Origin: Geobacillus kaustophilus
Lineage (GTDB): Bacteria > Bacillota > Bacilli > Bacillales > Anoxybacillaceae
Assembly: GCF_000948285.1 (NCBI RefSeq)
Contig: NZ_JYBP01000003.1
Coordinates: forward strand, 3,100,001 to 3,164,000
DNA: 64,000 bases
Direction: 5' to 3'
Within the stretch, counting starts at the first letter, position 1, and each line of letters begins with the position of its first letter. Made by a program: the position numbers and the translations under genes. This document shows, in pieces, positions 45,334 to 54,579 of this stretch. Below the pieces are notes generated by a model. That model was not told where the DNA came from. It searched no databases and was given only the letters and a program-made list of their open reading frames with translations.

Positions 45334-45466
45334 GGCAACGACTCATTCCTTTCCCGTTCGCCGCTAGCCATTGCGGGTAAGACGCCAACAACGCGCGCGG
45401 CTTTACAAAATCGGCCCGCACACCGCGCTGCCGGAGCCATTCGACTAGTCTTCGAACATCGGCCAT
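45326..45466 (-). CDS. Small open frame (46 residues) overlapping the tetR start
   Basis: MADVRRLVEWLRQRGVRADF ... starts 8 bp after GGAGG and ends in a TGA that overlaps the tetR ATG by 8 bp. It lies between the operator and tetR, so it will be on the tetR mRNA. It could be a real small protein or a leader that couples ribosomes to tetR. No homologue recognised. Confidence 0.4.
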   Translation of the reverse strand: MADVRRLVEWLRQRGVRADFVKPRALLASYPQWLAANGKGMSRCHG

Positions 45467-45489
45467 TGTCCTCGCCTCCATACGTTCTA

Positions 45490-45538
45490 TGACCAAATAG
45501 TCAAGATTATTATAAACCATGATTATAAAATTATTCAA
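45490..45538 (-). promoter_or_regulatory. tetR operon promoter and operator
   Basis: Minus strand: TTGAAT (45533-45538), 18-bp spacer, TATAAT (45509-45514), then palindrome TGACTATTTGGTCA (45490-45503) at the expected start of transcription. An IS4 element ends 10 bp upstream of the -35. Confidence 0.65.
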
Positions 45539-45547
45539 CTAAAAAAC

Positions 45548-46796
45548 CAGGCGTGTTGATTATCCAATAAAATCCAAAGGGTATAGAAAAAAGAGCACCT
45601 TTCCTGTAGAATGTGAGTAGCGACACAAACAAACCCAGGAGGTGCTCTCTATGAACAAGCATACCACACTCCCGAATTTGATGCAAAAACTTGTTTCGGA
45701 TGAAGAGATTCAACTGATTGCCGAAGCGGTTGGGTATCGTGATTCGTCTCGAACCTTTACGTTGCGCGAGTTGATTCACTTCTTCCTGCTGGCCGCCATG
45801 CATCAATGGAAAAGCTTTCGCCACGGAGCCGATGTGGGGCCTCTGTATGGATTGCCGCGATTCCATTATTCAACTGTATCCAAGAAAGCGAAAGAAGTTC
45901 CCTATGACATCATGAAACGCTTGTTGGCGTTGATCATTTCCAAGTGCAACCGCCAAACCCGCCGTTCGCTTCGGTTTCCCAAACCGCTTCGGGTGGTGGA
46001 TTCGACGACCGTCACGGTCGGGAAAAACCGCCTGCCATGGGCGCCGTATCACGGCGAACGCGCCGGAGTGAAGCTGCACGTCGCGTATTCGCCGGAATCC
46101 TCGTTGCCGGCAGACGTGGTGGAAACCATCGGACTGCGTCATGATGGCCCGGTGGGAGAACAGTTGACGAACGCTCAACAAGTGCTGGTGGAAGACCGGG
46201 CGTATTTCAAAATCGAACGCCTCGATCGATTTGTGGAGCAGCATCAGCTCTTTGTCATTCGGATGAAGGACAACATCGAACTTCATCAGAAAAAAAGCTT
46301 GAAACGCCTTTCCAGCACATCCTCATCGGTTCAAGCCGACTTCACGTGCCAGTTGGGGACGAAACAATGCCGCTCCACCAAGCGTCACCGGGTGGTGATC
46401 TTTCGAGATGCGAATGGCCGCGACATTCGGGTCGTGACGAACCTCTTCCATGCGTCTGCGGAAACCATTGCCGACATGTACCAACAACGTTGGACTGTTG
46501 AGGTCTTTTTCCGTTGGGTGAAGCAATATCTGAATGTCCCGACCTTGTTTGGCACGACGGAAAATGCGGTATACAACCAACTGTTTGCGGCGTTCATCGC
46601 GTATGTGTTGCTGCGATGGCTGTATGATCAAACCAAAAAACAGACGAACGTCTCTCTTTCCTTCATTTCGTTCGTTCGCCGTTTTTTCTCTGGGCAGCTT
46701 CCTCTCGATTGGAAATCCGGGATGGCCGCTGCTTTGTTTGAGTATGCCCAAATTTATGGAAGGCGTATGTATAATTTTGGATAATCAACACTCGTG
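45548..46796 (+). mobile_element. IS4-family insertion sequence, 1249 bp
   Basis: Ends CAGGCGTGTTGATTATCC and the inverse of CACGAGTGTTGATTATCC (16 of 18 identical). The 9-bp direct repeat CTAAAAAAC flanks it at 45539-45547 and 46797-46805. Complete element. Confidence 0.92.
45651..46784 (+). CDS. IS4-family transposase
   Basis: 377 residues from the ATG after AGGAGGTG. DDE catalytic residues lie in RVVDSTTVTVG, VLVEDRAYFKIERLD and the YREK-type motif YQQRWTVEVFFRWVKQYL. Frame intact with complete flanking ends, so potentially active. Confidence 0.93.
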   Translation: MNKHTTLPNLMQKLVSDEEIQLIAEAVGYRDSSRTFTLRELIHFFLLAAMHQWKSFRHGADVGPLYGLPRFHYSTVSKKAKEVPYDIMKRLLALIISKCNRQTRRSLRFPKPLRVVDSTTVTVGKNRLPWAPYHGERAGVKLHVAYSPESSLPADVVETIGLRHDGPVGEQLTNAQQVLVEDRAYFKIERLDRFVEQHQLFVIRMKDNIELHQKKSLKRLSSTSSSVQADFTCQLGTKQCRSTKRHRVVIFRDANGRDIRVVTNLFHASAETIADMYQQRWTVEVFFRWVKQYLNVPTLFGTTENAVYNQLFAAFIAYVLLRWLYDQTKKQTNVSLSFISFVRRFFSGQLPLDWKSGMAAALFEYAQIYGRRMYNFG

Positions 46797-46814
46797 CTAA
46801 AAAACAATATTTTT

Positions 46815-46828
46815 TGACTAAACGGTCA
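46815..46828. promoter_or_regulatory. Second TetR-type operator, separated by the IS
   Basis: TGACTAAACGGTCA matches the operator at 45490 (TGACTATTTGGTCA) at 11 of 14 positions, differing only in the central three bases. A further half-site TGACTA occurs at about 46855 on the minus strand. Confidence 0.55.
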
Positions 46829-46869
46829 TTATTAAACCTATATCTGTCGAACGATTAGTCAAAAAAATA

Positions 46870-46906
46870 GCTGTCTATGGCTCTGTTGTTAAAAACCATA
46901 GACAGC
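46870..46906 (-). terminator. Terminator of the fructokinase gene
   Basis: GCTGTCTATGG and CCATAGACAGC with T7 on the minus strand, 9 bp after the stop. Confidence 0.9.
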
Positions 46907-46914
46907 CGTCCCTG

Positions 46915-47787
46915 CTATTTTCTTGCTTGGGCAGCGAGCGCCAACGCGCCCGCGATGCCGGCGTTGTCGCCAAGCCCTGGGAGGACGATGTACTCATCGA
47001 TCTTCTCGAGAATCGCTTCATGCTGAATATAGCCGCCAAGCAATTCCTGCACATGGCGGCGCACAAGCGGCAACACATGCGTCTGCTTCATGACGCCCCC
47101 ACCGATGATCACCTTTTCCGGCGATAAAATAAGGATGTAATTGGCGACCGCCTGCGCCAAATAAAACGCCTCAAGCTCCCACACTTCCGACTGGTCGGTC
47201 AGCTCCGCCCCCTTTTTCCCCCAGCGCCGCTCAATCGCGGGACCAGACGCCATGCCTTCCAAGCAGTCGCCATGGTACGGGCAAACGCCGGCGAACGCAT
47301 CATCCGGATGGCGGCGGACCAAAATGTGGCCCATCTCCGGGTGAAGGAGCCCATGCAGCAAGCGGCCTTCGACGACCGCCCCAACGCCGATGCCGGTGCC
47401 GACCGTCATGTACAGGCAGCTGTCAAGCCCCCGCGCCGCCCCCCAGCGCTGTTCGCCAAGCGCGGCCGCGTTCACGTCGGTGTCAAAGCCGATTGGCACA
47501 GGAAAATGCTGCTTCATCGCGCCGACAAAATTGAAATTTGCCCACGCCTGTTTCGGCGTGCTCGTAATGCACCCGTACGTCGGGCTGTCCGGGCGCAAAT
47601 CGATCGGGCCGAACGACCCGATGCCGATCGCCTCGATGCGGTGCGGGCGGAAAAAGTCGATGACGTGCGCCATCGTCTCTTCCGGCGCCGTCGTCGGAAA
47701 CACCGCCCGTTCATGGATGTTCCCATGTTCATCGCCGATGGCGCAGACAAATTTCGTGCCTCCAGCTTCAATCGCTCCTAGGATCAT
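46915..47787 (-). CDS. ROK-family fructokinase
   Basis: Phosphorylates fructose (or a related hexose) with ATP. 290 residues: phosphate-binding LGAIEAGGTKFVCAIG, substrate region GFDTDVNAAALGE, second ATP loop YMTVGTGIGVGAVVEG, and the zinc-binding ROK signature HPEMGHILVRRHPDD ... GVCPYHGDCLEGMASG. It resembles B. subtilis GmuE/YdhR and ScrK. It lies downstream of an ABC sugar transporter on the same strand, beyond a terminator, and may handle hexose released by that system. Confidence 0.9.
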   Translation of the reverse strand: MILGAIEAGGTKFVCAIGDEHGNIHERAVFPTTAPEETMAHVIDFFRPHRIEAIGIGSFGPIDLRPDSPTYGCITSTPKQAWANFNFVGAMKQHFPVPIGFDTDVNAAALGEQRWGAARGLDSCLYMTVGTGIGVGAVVEGRLLHGLLHPEMGHILVRRHPDDAFAGVCPYHGDCLEGMASGPAIERRWGKKGAELTDQSEVWELEAFYLAQAVANYILILSPEKVIIGGGVMKQTHVLPLVRRHVQELLGGYIQHEAILEKIDEYIVLPGLGDNAGIAGALALAAQARK

Positions 47788-47862
47788 ATGTACGCCTCGC
47801 TTTCTTCATCTGCTCTTTTCTTGTATCTATCTTACTAGAAAAAGGGAGGGGGCATCAATGAC

Positions 47863-47888
47863 AAAAAGCCGCTGATCAGCGGCTTTTT
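47863..47888 (-). terminator. Terminator of the ABC transporter operon
   Basis: AAAAAGCCGCTGA and TCAGCGGCTTTTT, a perfect palindrome with T5. Confidence 0.9.
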
Positions 47889-47949
47889 GAAACATAGTGC
47901 AATCGATTCTATTGTCTGCCGGGTTTGTTGATCTACACTGCTGATTGGC

Positions 47950-48774
47950 TCACCCCTTCACCGAACCGGCAAGCAAGCCGCGGACAAAATATTTGCCGAG
48001 GAAGATGTATACGAGCAATGTCGGCAGCGCAGCGAGCAAGGCGCCTGCCATTTGCACGTTCCATTGCACGATTTGGCTGCCGGATAAGTTTTGCAGGGCG
48101 ACCATGATCGGCTGTTTGTCCGATGTCGTGATCGTCACCGCGAACAAAAACTCGTTCCAAATGTTTGTAAACTGCCAAATGGCGACAACGACAAAGCCGG
48201 TGATCGACAGCGGCAGCATAATATAACGAAAAATGCGGACAAACCCAGCGCCGTCGATTTTCGCTGATTCGATCATCTCATCCGGTATCGCGGCGTAAAA
48301 ATTGCGGAACATGAGCGTCGTAATCGGAATGCCGTAGACGACATGGACAAACACGAGCCCCGGGATCGTGTTGTACAGCCCGATTTCACGCAAAAACTGG
48401 ATGAGCGGAATAAGAATGCTTTGATACGGGATGAACATGCCGAACAAAATGAGCGTAAAGAGCGTATCCGCTCCTTTAAACTTCCATTTCGACAGCACGT
48501 AGCCGTTGAGCGCCCCAAGCAGCGCGGATAACAACGTCGCTGGCACGACGAGCAAAATCGAATTCCAAAAGTTCGGGGCGAGCTTGTCAAACGCCGTCGC
48601 GTAGCTGCTCCAGTCAATCGTTGACGGCAGCTTCCACATGTCGGCCAATGTCACTTCATCGAGCGGCTTCAAGCTCGTTGCGATCATGACATACACCGGC
48701 AACAGGAAAAACACGCTCATGGCGAGGGCCAATAAATACAAAAACGGCCGTGCCCACACGGATCTCGCCATCAC
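47950..48774 (-). CDS. Carbohydrate ABC transporter permease (MalG type)
   Basis: 274 residues with six membrane segments. The permease EAA motif is [20 protein letters not shown], followed by the typical [26 protein letters not shown] region (core WNEFLFAV). The C-terminus LLAGSVKG is conserved in this family. It starts within the end of the MalF-type gene (4-bp overlap). No ATPase gene lies here; a shared MsmX-type ATPase elsewhere is the likely energy source. Confidence 0.93.
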   Translation of the reverse strand: MMARSVWARPFLYLLALAMSVFFLLPVYVMIATSLKPLDEVTLADMWKLPSTIDWSSYATAFDKLAPNFWNSILLVVPATLLSALLGALNGYVLSKWKFKGADTLFTLILFGMFIPYQSILIPLIQFLREIGLYNTIPGLVFVHVVYGIPITTLMFRNFYAAIPDEMIESAKIDGAGFVRIFRYIMLPLSITGFVVVAIWQFTNIWNEFLFAVTITTSDKQPIMVALQNLSGSQIVQWNVQMAGALLAALPTLLVYIFLGKYFVRGLLAGSVKG

Positions 48775-49745
48775 GATCCCCCCTTGCGGCTTGAGATGAG
48801 ATACGGAACGATAAAGATGGCGACCGACAGCAGCATCACGATCGCGATCGCCGCGCCGTTCGCATAATAGTTGCCGCGGAACGTCGTTTCAAACATGTAC
48901 ACGCCCGGCACATCGGTGACAAAGTTCGCTCCCGGCCCGGTCATGGCGTAAATCAAGTCGAAAATTTTCAGCGAAATATGGGCCATGATGATGATGACGC
49001 TCACAGTAATCGGCCGCAACAGCGGCAAAATGATTTTCCAATACAATTGAAACTCGGTCGCTCCGTCCATCCGCGCCGCTTCCCGCACTTCATCCGGAAT
49101 GGCGCGCAGGCCGGCGAGATACATCGCAACCGCAAATCCCGTCATTTGCCAGACGGCGGCAACCACGACGGCAATGATGGCCACCGGGATGCCGAATTCA
49201 ATTTTGCCCCAATGAAATCCGCCGAGAATTGTGGTGTCGGTATACCATTTGGAGTCCAAGCCGAGCGGCTTTAAAAACAAGTTGACGCCGGTTGACGGGT
49301 TGAACAGCCATTGCCACACGACCCCGGTGACGACAAATGACAAGGCCATCGGGAAGAAGAAAATGTTGCGGAACAGCGACTCGCCGCGCAGATTTTGGTC
49401 AAGCAAAATGGCAAGCAACTGTCCGAGCACAATGACAGCGGCGATAAACAGCACCGTAAACACAAGCGTATTGCGCAAATCGGCTTGGAAGCGGAAATCA
49501 TGAAACAAATACCAATAGTTTTTCAACCCGGCAAACGACCAATCCGGCACGAGCGAATTCCAGTTGCTCAAGGACACATACCCTGTCCAAGCGATAAACC
49601 CGTAGACAAACAAGAAAATCAGAATGACCGATGGCGCTAAAAACGCTGCTGCCAGCCAATGGTCGGCCGTCCATTTTCGCTTTTTCCGGACGGCTGGAAC
49701 AGCCGCTGTCTTCTCTGCCGGCGTGATGTTGACCTTTTCCACCAT
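48771..49745 (-). CDS. Carbohydrate ABC transporter permease (MalF type)
   Basis: About 324 residues with six or seven membrane segments and the EAA motif [20 protein letters not shown]. The second of two adjacent ATG codons is preferred because AGGAGG lies only 1 bp before the first. Partner of the MalG-type permease; together they form the membrane channel for a sugar or oligosaccharide. Confidence 0.92.
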   Translation of the reverse strand: MVEKVNITPAEKTAAVPAVRKKRKWTADHWLAAAFLAPSVILIFLFVYGFIAWTGYVSLSNWNSLVPDWSFAGLKNYWYLFHDFRFQADLRNTLVFTVLFIAAVIVLGQLLAILLDQNLRGESLFRNIFFFPMALSFVVTGVVWQWLFNPSTGVNLFLKPLGLDSKWYTDTTILGGFHWGKIEFGIPVAIIAVVVAAVWQMTGFAVAMYLAGLRAIPDEVREAARMDGATEFQLYWKIILPLLRPITVSVIIIMAHISLKIFDLIYAMTGPGANFVTDVPGVYMFETTFRGNYYANGAAIAIVMLLSVAIFIVPYLISSRKGGS

Positions 49746-49765
49746 CATCCCTCCTCATGATGACG

Positions 49766-49798
49766 AAAAGGGGAAGAGAATGGCTCCCGTCCCCTTTT
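49766..49798 (-). terminator. Stem-loop between binding-protein and permease genes
   Basis: AAAAGGGGA and TCCCCTTTT flank a 15-base loop directly after the binding-protein stop. Such stems often stabilise the upstream message and reduce read-through, giving excess binding protein. Confidence 0.7.
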
Positions 49799-49803
49799 CC
49801 TGA

Positions 49804-51099
49804 TTATTTCTTCAGTTCTGTTGCGGCCGATGCCAACGTGTCGATGAACGTTTTCACATCTTTTTGCGTCACGAAAATGTTGACGGCTTGATTGACCTTC
49901 GTGACAAAGCCTTCCGGCGCTGCTGAACCGTGCGCTAAGCTTGGCGCCAGCTCCGCCGTTTTGAAATCTTGCATCGTTTGTTTGCCGTATTCATCGTACT
50001 TGGACGGATCGGCGTCGATGCGGGCCGGGATGGAGCCTTTCAGCGGATTGAACGCATCTTGTCCTTCCACCGAACCAAGCACCGCTAAAAATTTCTTCAC
50101 ATCGTCCGGGTTTTTCACGCCTTTCGGCAGGCCGAACGTATCGGTGATGACCATAAACTTGCCTTCCGTATTCGGCACCGGCACATAGCCGAAGTCTTCG
50201 TTCACCTTCAATTTCAAATCGTTGACAAAATAGCCTTTCACCCAGTCTCCCATCACGTACATGGCCGCTTTTCCTTCGGCAACAAGCTGGGCGGCGTCTT
50301 GCCAGTTGCGCGAGCTATGGTCTTCGTTAATATAGTTGAGCATTTTCTTAAATGTCTCAACGGCTTGTTTCACTTGCGGATCGTTAAACGACAATTCGCC
50401 CGTCCAAAGCTTTTTGTAGTTTTCCGTTCCGAGCGTGCCAAGGAGCACGTTTTCAAACAAGTGCGTTGCGGCCCACGGCTCTTTGTCGCCCAAGGCGAGC
50501 GGCGTGATGCCTTTTGCTTTCAGTTTGTCCGCCACTTGGAAAAACTCGTCGAACGTTTTCGGCGGCTGTAGTCCGTTGTCAGCAAAGAGTTTTTTGTTGT
50601 ACCAGAGCACGTTGCCGCGGTGAATGTTGACGGGCACGGAGTAAATGTTGCCGTCTTTGCTTACCATATCGATGAGCGCTTTCGGGAATTTGTCCATCCA
50701 GCCTTCTTTTTCATATAAATCGTTGAGCGGCTCCATTTTGCCGGCGGCCACCCAACCTTCATTGAGTTCTGCTCCGCCGTGCACTTGGAACGTCGATGGC
50801 GGATCGTTCCCTTGCATGCGGCTCGCTAAGACCGCCTTGGCGTTCGTCCCCGCCCCGCCAGCGACCGCGGCGTTTTCGACTTCAATATCCGGATATTTTT
50901 CTTGGAACAGTTTGATGAGCGCTTTTAAGCCGTCTTCCTCGCCGGCTCCGGTCCACCAGCTGAAAATCTCGAGCTTCTCTCCCGCTTTTTGGCTGCCTTG
51001 TTTGGCGTTATCGGATGAAGAGTTCGAGCTGCTGCAGCCCGACAGCGCCATCCCAATTCCAAGCGCAAGCGCAAGCCATGCGGATGCTTTCTTTCTCAT
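49804..51099 (-). CDS. Sugar ABC transporter substrate-binding lipoprotein
   Basis: About 431 residues from the ATG after GGGGGAGAA. Lipobox LALGIGMALSGCSSS places the Cys at about 23. The mature part is a class-1 extracellular solute-binding protein (EIFSWWTGAGEEDGLKALIK, ASRMQGNDPPSTFQVHGGAE, KAAMYVMGDWVKGYF), typical of oligosaccharide or glucose/mannose systems. It is the first gene of the transporter operon, preceded by a likely response-regulator site. Confidence 0.92.
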   Translation of the reverse strand: MRKKASAWLALALGIGMALSGCSSSNSSSDNAKQGSQKAGEKLEIFSWWTGAGEEDGLKALIKLFQEKYPDIEVENAAVAGGAGTNAKAVLASRMQGNDPPSTFQVHGGAELNEGWVAAGKMEPLNDLYEKEGWMDKFPKALIDMVSKDGNIYSVPVNIHRGNVLWYNKKLFADNGLQPPKTFDEFFQVADKLKAKGITPLALGDKEPWAATHLFENVLLGTLGTENYKKLWTGELSFNDPQVKQAVETFKKMLNYINEDHSSRNWQDAAQLVAEGKAAMYVMGDWVKGYFVNDLKLKVNEDFGYVPVPNTEGKFMVITDTFGLPKGVKNPDDVKKFLAVLGSVEGQDAFNPLKGSIPARIDADPSKYDEYGKQTMQDFKTAELAPSLAHGSAAPEGFVTKVNQAVNIFVTQKDVKTFIDTLASAATELKK

Positions 51100-51145
51100 G
51101 ATTCTCCCCCTTTGCATCTGTTTTTTGAAACCCCTTTCAATGTTG

Positions 51146-51151
51146 AGTGTA
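51146..51151 (-). promoter_or_regulatory. Candidate -10 of the transporter operon
   Basis: TACACT on the minus strand, 31 bp downstream of the direct repeats and 47 bp before the start codon. No good -35, as expected for an activated promoter. Confidence 0.4.
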
Positions 51152-51181
51152 CCATGCGCCGCTCATCAAACTGCGGCTTGA

Positions 51182-51217
51182 TTTCTTCACTTTTTTGCGT
51201 TTTTCTTCACTTTTTTG
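51182..51217. promoter_or_regulatory. 16-bp direct repeat, likely site for the YesN-type regulator
   Basis: TTTCTTCACTTTTTTG occurs identically at 51182-51197 and 51202-51217, a 20-bp period (two helical turns). AraC-type regulators bind such tandem sites next to the -35 region. Confidence 0.6.
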
Positions 51218-51293
51218 TTTTCCGTTCTCCTGTCGGGCAAACAAAAGGCTCTCTGGTACCAGCTAGCAGCCATTTCGCTTCCATGGCGTGAAA

Positions 51294-51326
51294 GAAGCCC
51301 GTCTCCCCATCAAGGGATCGGGCTTC
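51294..51326 (-). terminator. Terminator after the two-component operon
   Basis: GAAGCCCG and CGGGCTTC with a CTTTC tail on the minus strand, about 110 bp after the regulator stop. Confidence 0.6.
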
Positions 51327-51434
51327 GTTTCGGGCGCCGGAAGAGGGCGGGGCAACCCGCTTCGTTTGTGGGACTTGTCCGTTCTCCTTTTGACTCGCCA
51401 TCCACCTTCTTTGTTGGAGACAGCACTCCCCTTG

Positions 51435-52976
51435 TCAGCGCGCCTGTACTTTTTTCCGGTATTCGCTCGGCGATAAGCCGGTCTGCTTTTTAAAGACGCG
51501 GCTGAAATAGTTTGGGTCGTTGTAGCCGACAGAAAAACAAATTTCTTTTAAACTGAGATCGGTGCGGGCGAGCGCCTCCTTCGCCCGTTCGATGCGCACG
51601 TTCGTCACGTAGTCGATAAAGGTGATGCCAAAATGCTCTTTGAACAGTTTGCTGAAGTAGTACGGACTGATGCCCGCTTGTTCAGCCACTTCCTCAAGCG
51701 TCAGCGGTTCGGCGTAATGACGGTCAATGTAGTCTTTCGCCTTGCCGAGTTTGCCATACGCTTGCTGCTGGCGCCAAACCTCGAGATCAGCCGCGATGCA
51801 GTCCAGTTCATCAAGCGCCGCCCGCTTCAATTCTGCCGCCGATCGGCAGGAAGCAAAGGAAGTGAGCCGCTCGTAACGAATGCCCAGCTCTGATAGAAGA
51901 CGCCCGAGCCACACAAAGGTCTCTTCCGCTTTGCGACCGGCGGCCGGCAGTGAATGAGAAGAGGCCAGTTCCTCTATATACGCGAGACCAATCAGCCGTG
52001 CTTGCTCGATGTCGCCAAGGCGCAGCGCTTCAAACAGCTGTTTATCCCGTTCCGCTTCCCCGCCGGCGCGCGTCGCTTCCGCCGGCAGAAACCCCACTTG
52101 CGCTTTTTGCCGGTCGGCGTAATAATGTGCAGCCGACAGCGCCTCATAGTACGAGGAACGAAGTTGGTCAAGGCGGGAAAACGGGGAGCCGAGCCCGATA
52201 TACAGCGCGACGCCGTACCGAGCTGAAAACTGCCGCGCCAAATCGAGCGCCAATGCCTGGATGACGGGCTTCCAGGCCGGCTCGCCATCGTTTGGGCTGC
52301 GGAAAAACAAGACCGGCAGGCGCCGGTTCGCCATCCGCCCGATCCAATAGCGCGTTGGCGCCCGCCCGCTGAGCTGCTTGTCCAGCCATGATTTCCATTC
52401 GTCAGCCACCTCTGCATCCGGAAACTGAATGACGAGGAACATCCCCGACGCAATCGAAAACGGCAGCAGCTCCTTCCACCGCTCCCACTCATCAGCCGAT
52501 ACGTCTTCTGTCATGAGGACGGACAGCCATTCGCTTTCCACAAGCGTCTGCAGCCGGCGAATCTGCTCCTCGAGCTGGCGGCTGCTCTCCTCTTGTCGCC
52601 GCTTGGCCGCCACTTCTTGGCTGACCCGTTCCAAAGCCGAAATGACCTCCTCCTTCCGGCTTGGTTTCAATAAATATTCCTTGACGCCAAACCGCATCGC
52701 TTGTTTCGCATAGTCGAACAAATCAAACGCCGATACAATAATGAACTCGAGATCCAATCCGTCTTGGCGAATCGCTTCGATCGCTTGCAGCCCGTCAAGG
52801 CCGGGCATTTTGATGTCAATGAGCATCACATCCGGACAATATTGCTTGGCAATGTCAATGGCCTCGCGCCCGTTGGCGCCTTCGGCGACCACCTCGATGT
52901 CCGGAAGGTGGTCGTTGATCATTTTGCAAAGCGCTCTTCGCTCCAACGCCTCATCATCGACGATCGCCACTTTCAC
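51435..52976 (-). CDS. YesN-type response regulator with AraC DNA-binding domain
   Basis: 513 residues. The receiver domain begins [20 protein letters not shown] with the phosphorylation site D54 ([11 protein letters not shown]) and the Lys in [12 protein letters not shown] long middle region precedes two AraC helix-turn-helix motifs ([40 protein letters not shown]). The start overlaps the kinase stop by 23 bp. It likely activates the adjacent transporter operon through the 51182-51217 repeats. Confidence 0.94.
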   Translation of the reverse strand: MKVAIVDDEALERRALCKMINDHLPDIEVVAEGANGREAIDIAKQYCPDVMLIDIKMPGLDGLQAIEAIRQDGLDLEFIIVSAFDLFDYAKQAMRFGVKEYLLKPSRKEEVISALERVSQEVAAKRRQEESSRQLEEQIRRLQTLVESEWLSVLMTEDVSADEWERWKELLPFSIASGMFLVIQFPDAEVADEWKSWLDKQLSGRAPTRYWIGRMANRRLPVLFFRSPNDGEPAWKPVIQALALDLARQFSARYGVALYIGLGSPFSRLDQLRSSYYEALSAAHYYADRQKAQVGFLPAEATRAGGEAERDKQLFEALRLGDIEQARLIGLAYIEELASSHSLPAAGRKAEETFVWLGRLLSELGIRYERLTSFASCRSAAELKRAALDELDCIAADLEVWRQQQAYGKLGKAKDYIDRHYAEPLTLEEVAEQAGISPYYFSKLFKEHFGITFIDYVTNVRIERAKEALARTDLSLKEICFSVGYNDPNYFSRVFKKQTGLSPSEYRKKVQAR

Positions 52977-54423
52977 CGTTCATCCCCCCTTGCCATCTTG
53001 GCAGCCATAACCGCACCGTCGTTCCTTTTCCTGGTGCAGACTCGATTTCGGCCACATCCATCACTCCGTAAAACAGCTGCAGCCGGCGAATGACATTGCG
53101 CAAGCCGATGCCGGTCGAATGGCCGCGCCCTTGTTCGCGGCGCGCCGGCGGTTCTTCGCCGCGGATCAACGCGTCAAGCTCCGCTTTCACCTGCTCATCC
53201 ATGCCCACGCCATTGTCGCGCACTTCCACAACGACCCGCTCGTTTTCGACGAAAACGGACACGGCCAGCTCGGCTCCCTGCTCGTACGTCTCAATGCCAT
53301 GGATGAATGCATTTTCAATCAGCGGCTGCAACGTGAGCGGCGGAAGCGGTTGATCGAGGCAAGATGGTTCCGCCTCTAACGAAAACTTGATCCGATCAAA
53401 AAACCGCGTCTGCTGGATGAAGAAATATTCACGGGCGATGCGCACCTCATCGGCAAGCGTCACCGTCCGCTGCAAATCGCCCAAGTTGTAGCGCAAAATG
53501 GCCGCCACCGCTTCAATCAGCCGCGACGTTTGCTGGGCGTCTTCCAAGTACGCCATCTTCGCAACCGTGTTCAGTGTATTGAATAAAAAATGCGGGTTGA
53601 TTTGGCTCTGCAAGCTTTTGAGTTCCAGCTCCTTCACCAGCCGGTCGAGCTCAGCCTTTTGTTTCATCTCTGCAATCAGCTGCTTTAAATTGCGGCGCAT
53701 GTCATTAAACGTGATCGTCAACAGCCGCAGCTCATCGTTGGTCATCGGCTCAATATCCGGCCCATCCAGCCGCCCGTCAGCGATGGATCGAGCCGCGCGC
53801 GAGAGAAGAATGATCGGCCTTGTCAAGTGGCCGGAAAAGAACGCCGCCAGCAAGGCGCCAAGCAGCAAGGTTGTGACAAACAATCCCATTCCCATATAAC
53901 GGAAATAGCGGTTGCGCCGCTCCACTTCATCGTACCGCCGTTGGTAGGCCGTCAGCTCATCGTCAATCAAGTTTAACGTTTCCTCTTGCAAAAAGGACGC
54001 AATGTTCATCGTTTCATGCAAGTGGGACGAGTACAAGCCAATATTTCCAGCTTGAAAATGATAGACCGTCAGCGCCGCCTCCTCCAGCAAACTTTCAATC
54101 ATATGCTCATAGTTTTCCGCCGCCAGCCGGTCGGACAGCACGGGCAAGATGGCGCCGAGCTGCCGGCGGTGTTGCTGCAGCCAGCGGTATTCTTGCTCAT
54201 ACGCGCGCGCATATCGCCCCTCTTTTTCGGACACATACGCGTTCAACTGCTCGGTCAACCGATTCGTCCTTTGCGAAATTTCATTCAGCAGCAACAATCG
54301 GCGCATCCGTTGATCATAATCGCTCATCATCTCTTCGCTCGTCTGGTATAAAAGAAACACCGCTCCGTTGAGCAAAAGCAAAAAAACGGTAAAACAAAGC
54401 AGCATCTTCGTCCGAATGTTCAT
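52954..54423 (-). CDS. YesM-type sensor histidine kinase
   Basis: 489 residues: first membrane segment at about 9-26, an extracytoplasmic helical domain, a second segment near 178-200, a HAMP linker ([19 protein letters not shown]), the phospho-acceptor region [20 protein letters not shown] with His, and the HATPase domain (NAFIHG N-box, [20 protein letters not shown]). Start is ATG within a compact operon. The upstream gene encodes a membrane-anchored sugar-binding protein that may supply the ligand. Confidence 0.94.
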   Translation of the reverse strand: MNIRTKMLLCFTVFLLLLNGAVFLLYQTSEEMMSDYDQRMRRLLLLNEISQRTNRLTEQLNAYVSEKEGRYARAYEQEYRWLQQHRRQLGAILPVLSDRLAAENYEHMIESLLEEAALTVYHFQAGNIGLYSSHLHETMNIASFLQEETLNLIDDELTAYQRRYDEVERRNRYFRYMGMGLFVTTLLLGALLAAFFSGHLTRPIILLSRAARSIADGRLDGPDIEPMTNDELRLLTITFNDMRRNLKQLIAEMKQKAELDRLVKELELKSLQSQINPHFLFNTLNTVAKMAYLEDAQQTSRLIEAVAAILRYNLGDLQRTVTLADEVRIAREYFFIQQTRFFDRIKFSLEAEPSCLDQPLPPLTLQPLIENAFIHGIETYEQGAELAVSVFVENERVVVEVRDNGVGMDEQVKAELDALIRGEEPPARREQGRGHSTGIGLRNVIRRLQLFYGVMDVAEIESAPGKGTTVRLWLPRWQGGMNGESGDRR

Positions 54424-54579
54424 CTCGATTCCACCCCGCTGTCACCGGCGCTTTGCCGCCTGCATCGCCCTGCCGCTTCAAACCGAACGTGTTCGAACGT
54501 CAAAGACGGCCCTCTCTCATGCTTTAGCGGCGTTCGCCAACCTTTAGCCCCCTCCCTGCGGTGGGACTGGCAGGCGCCT

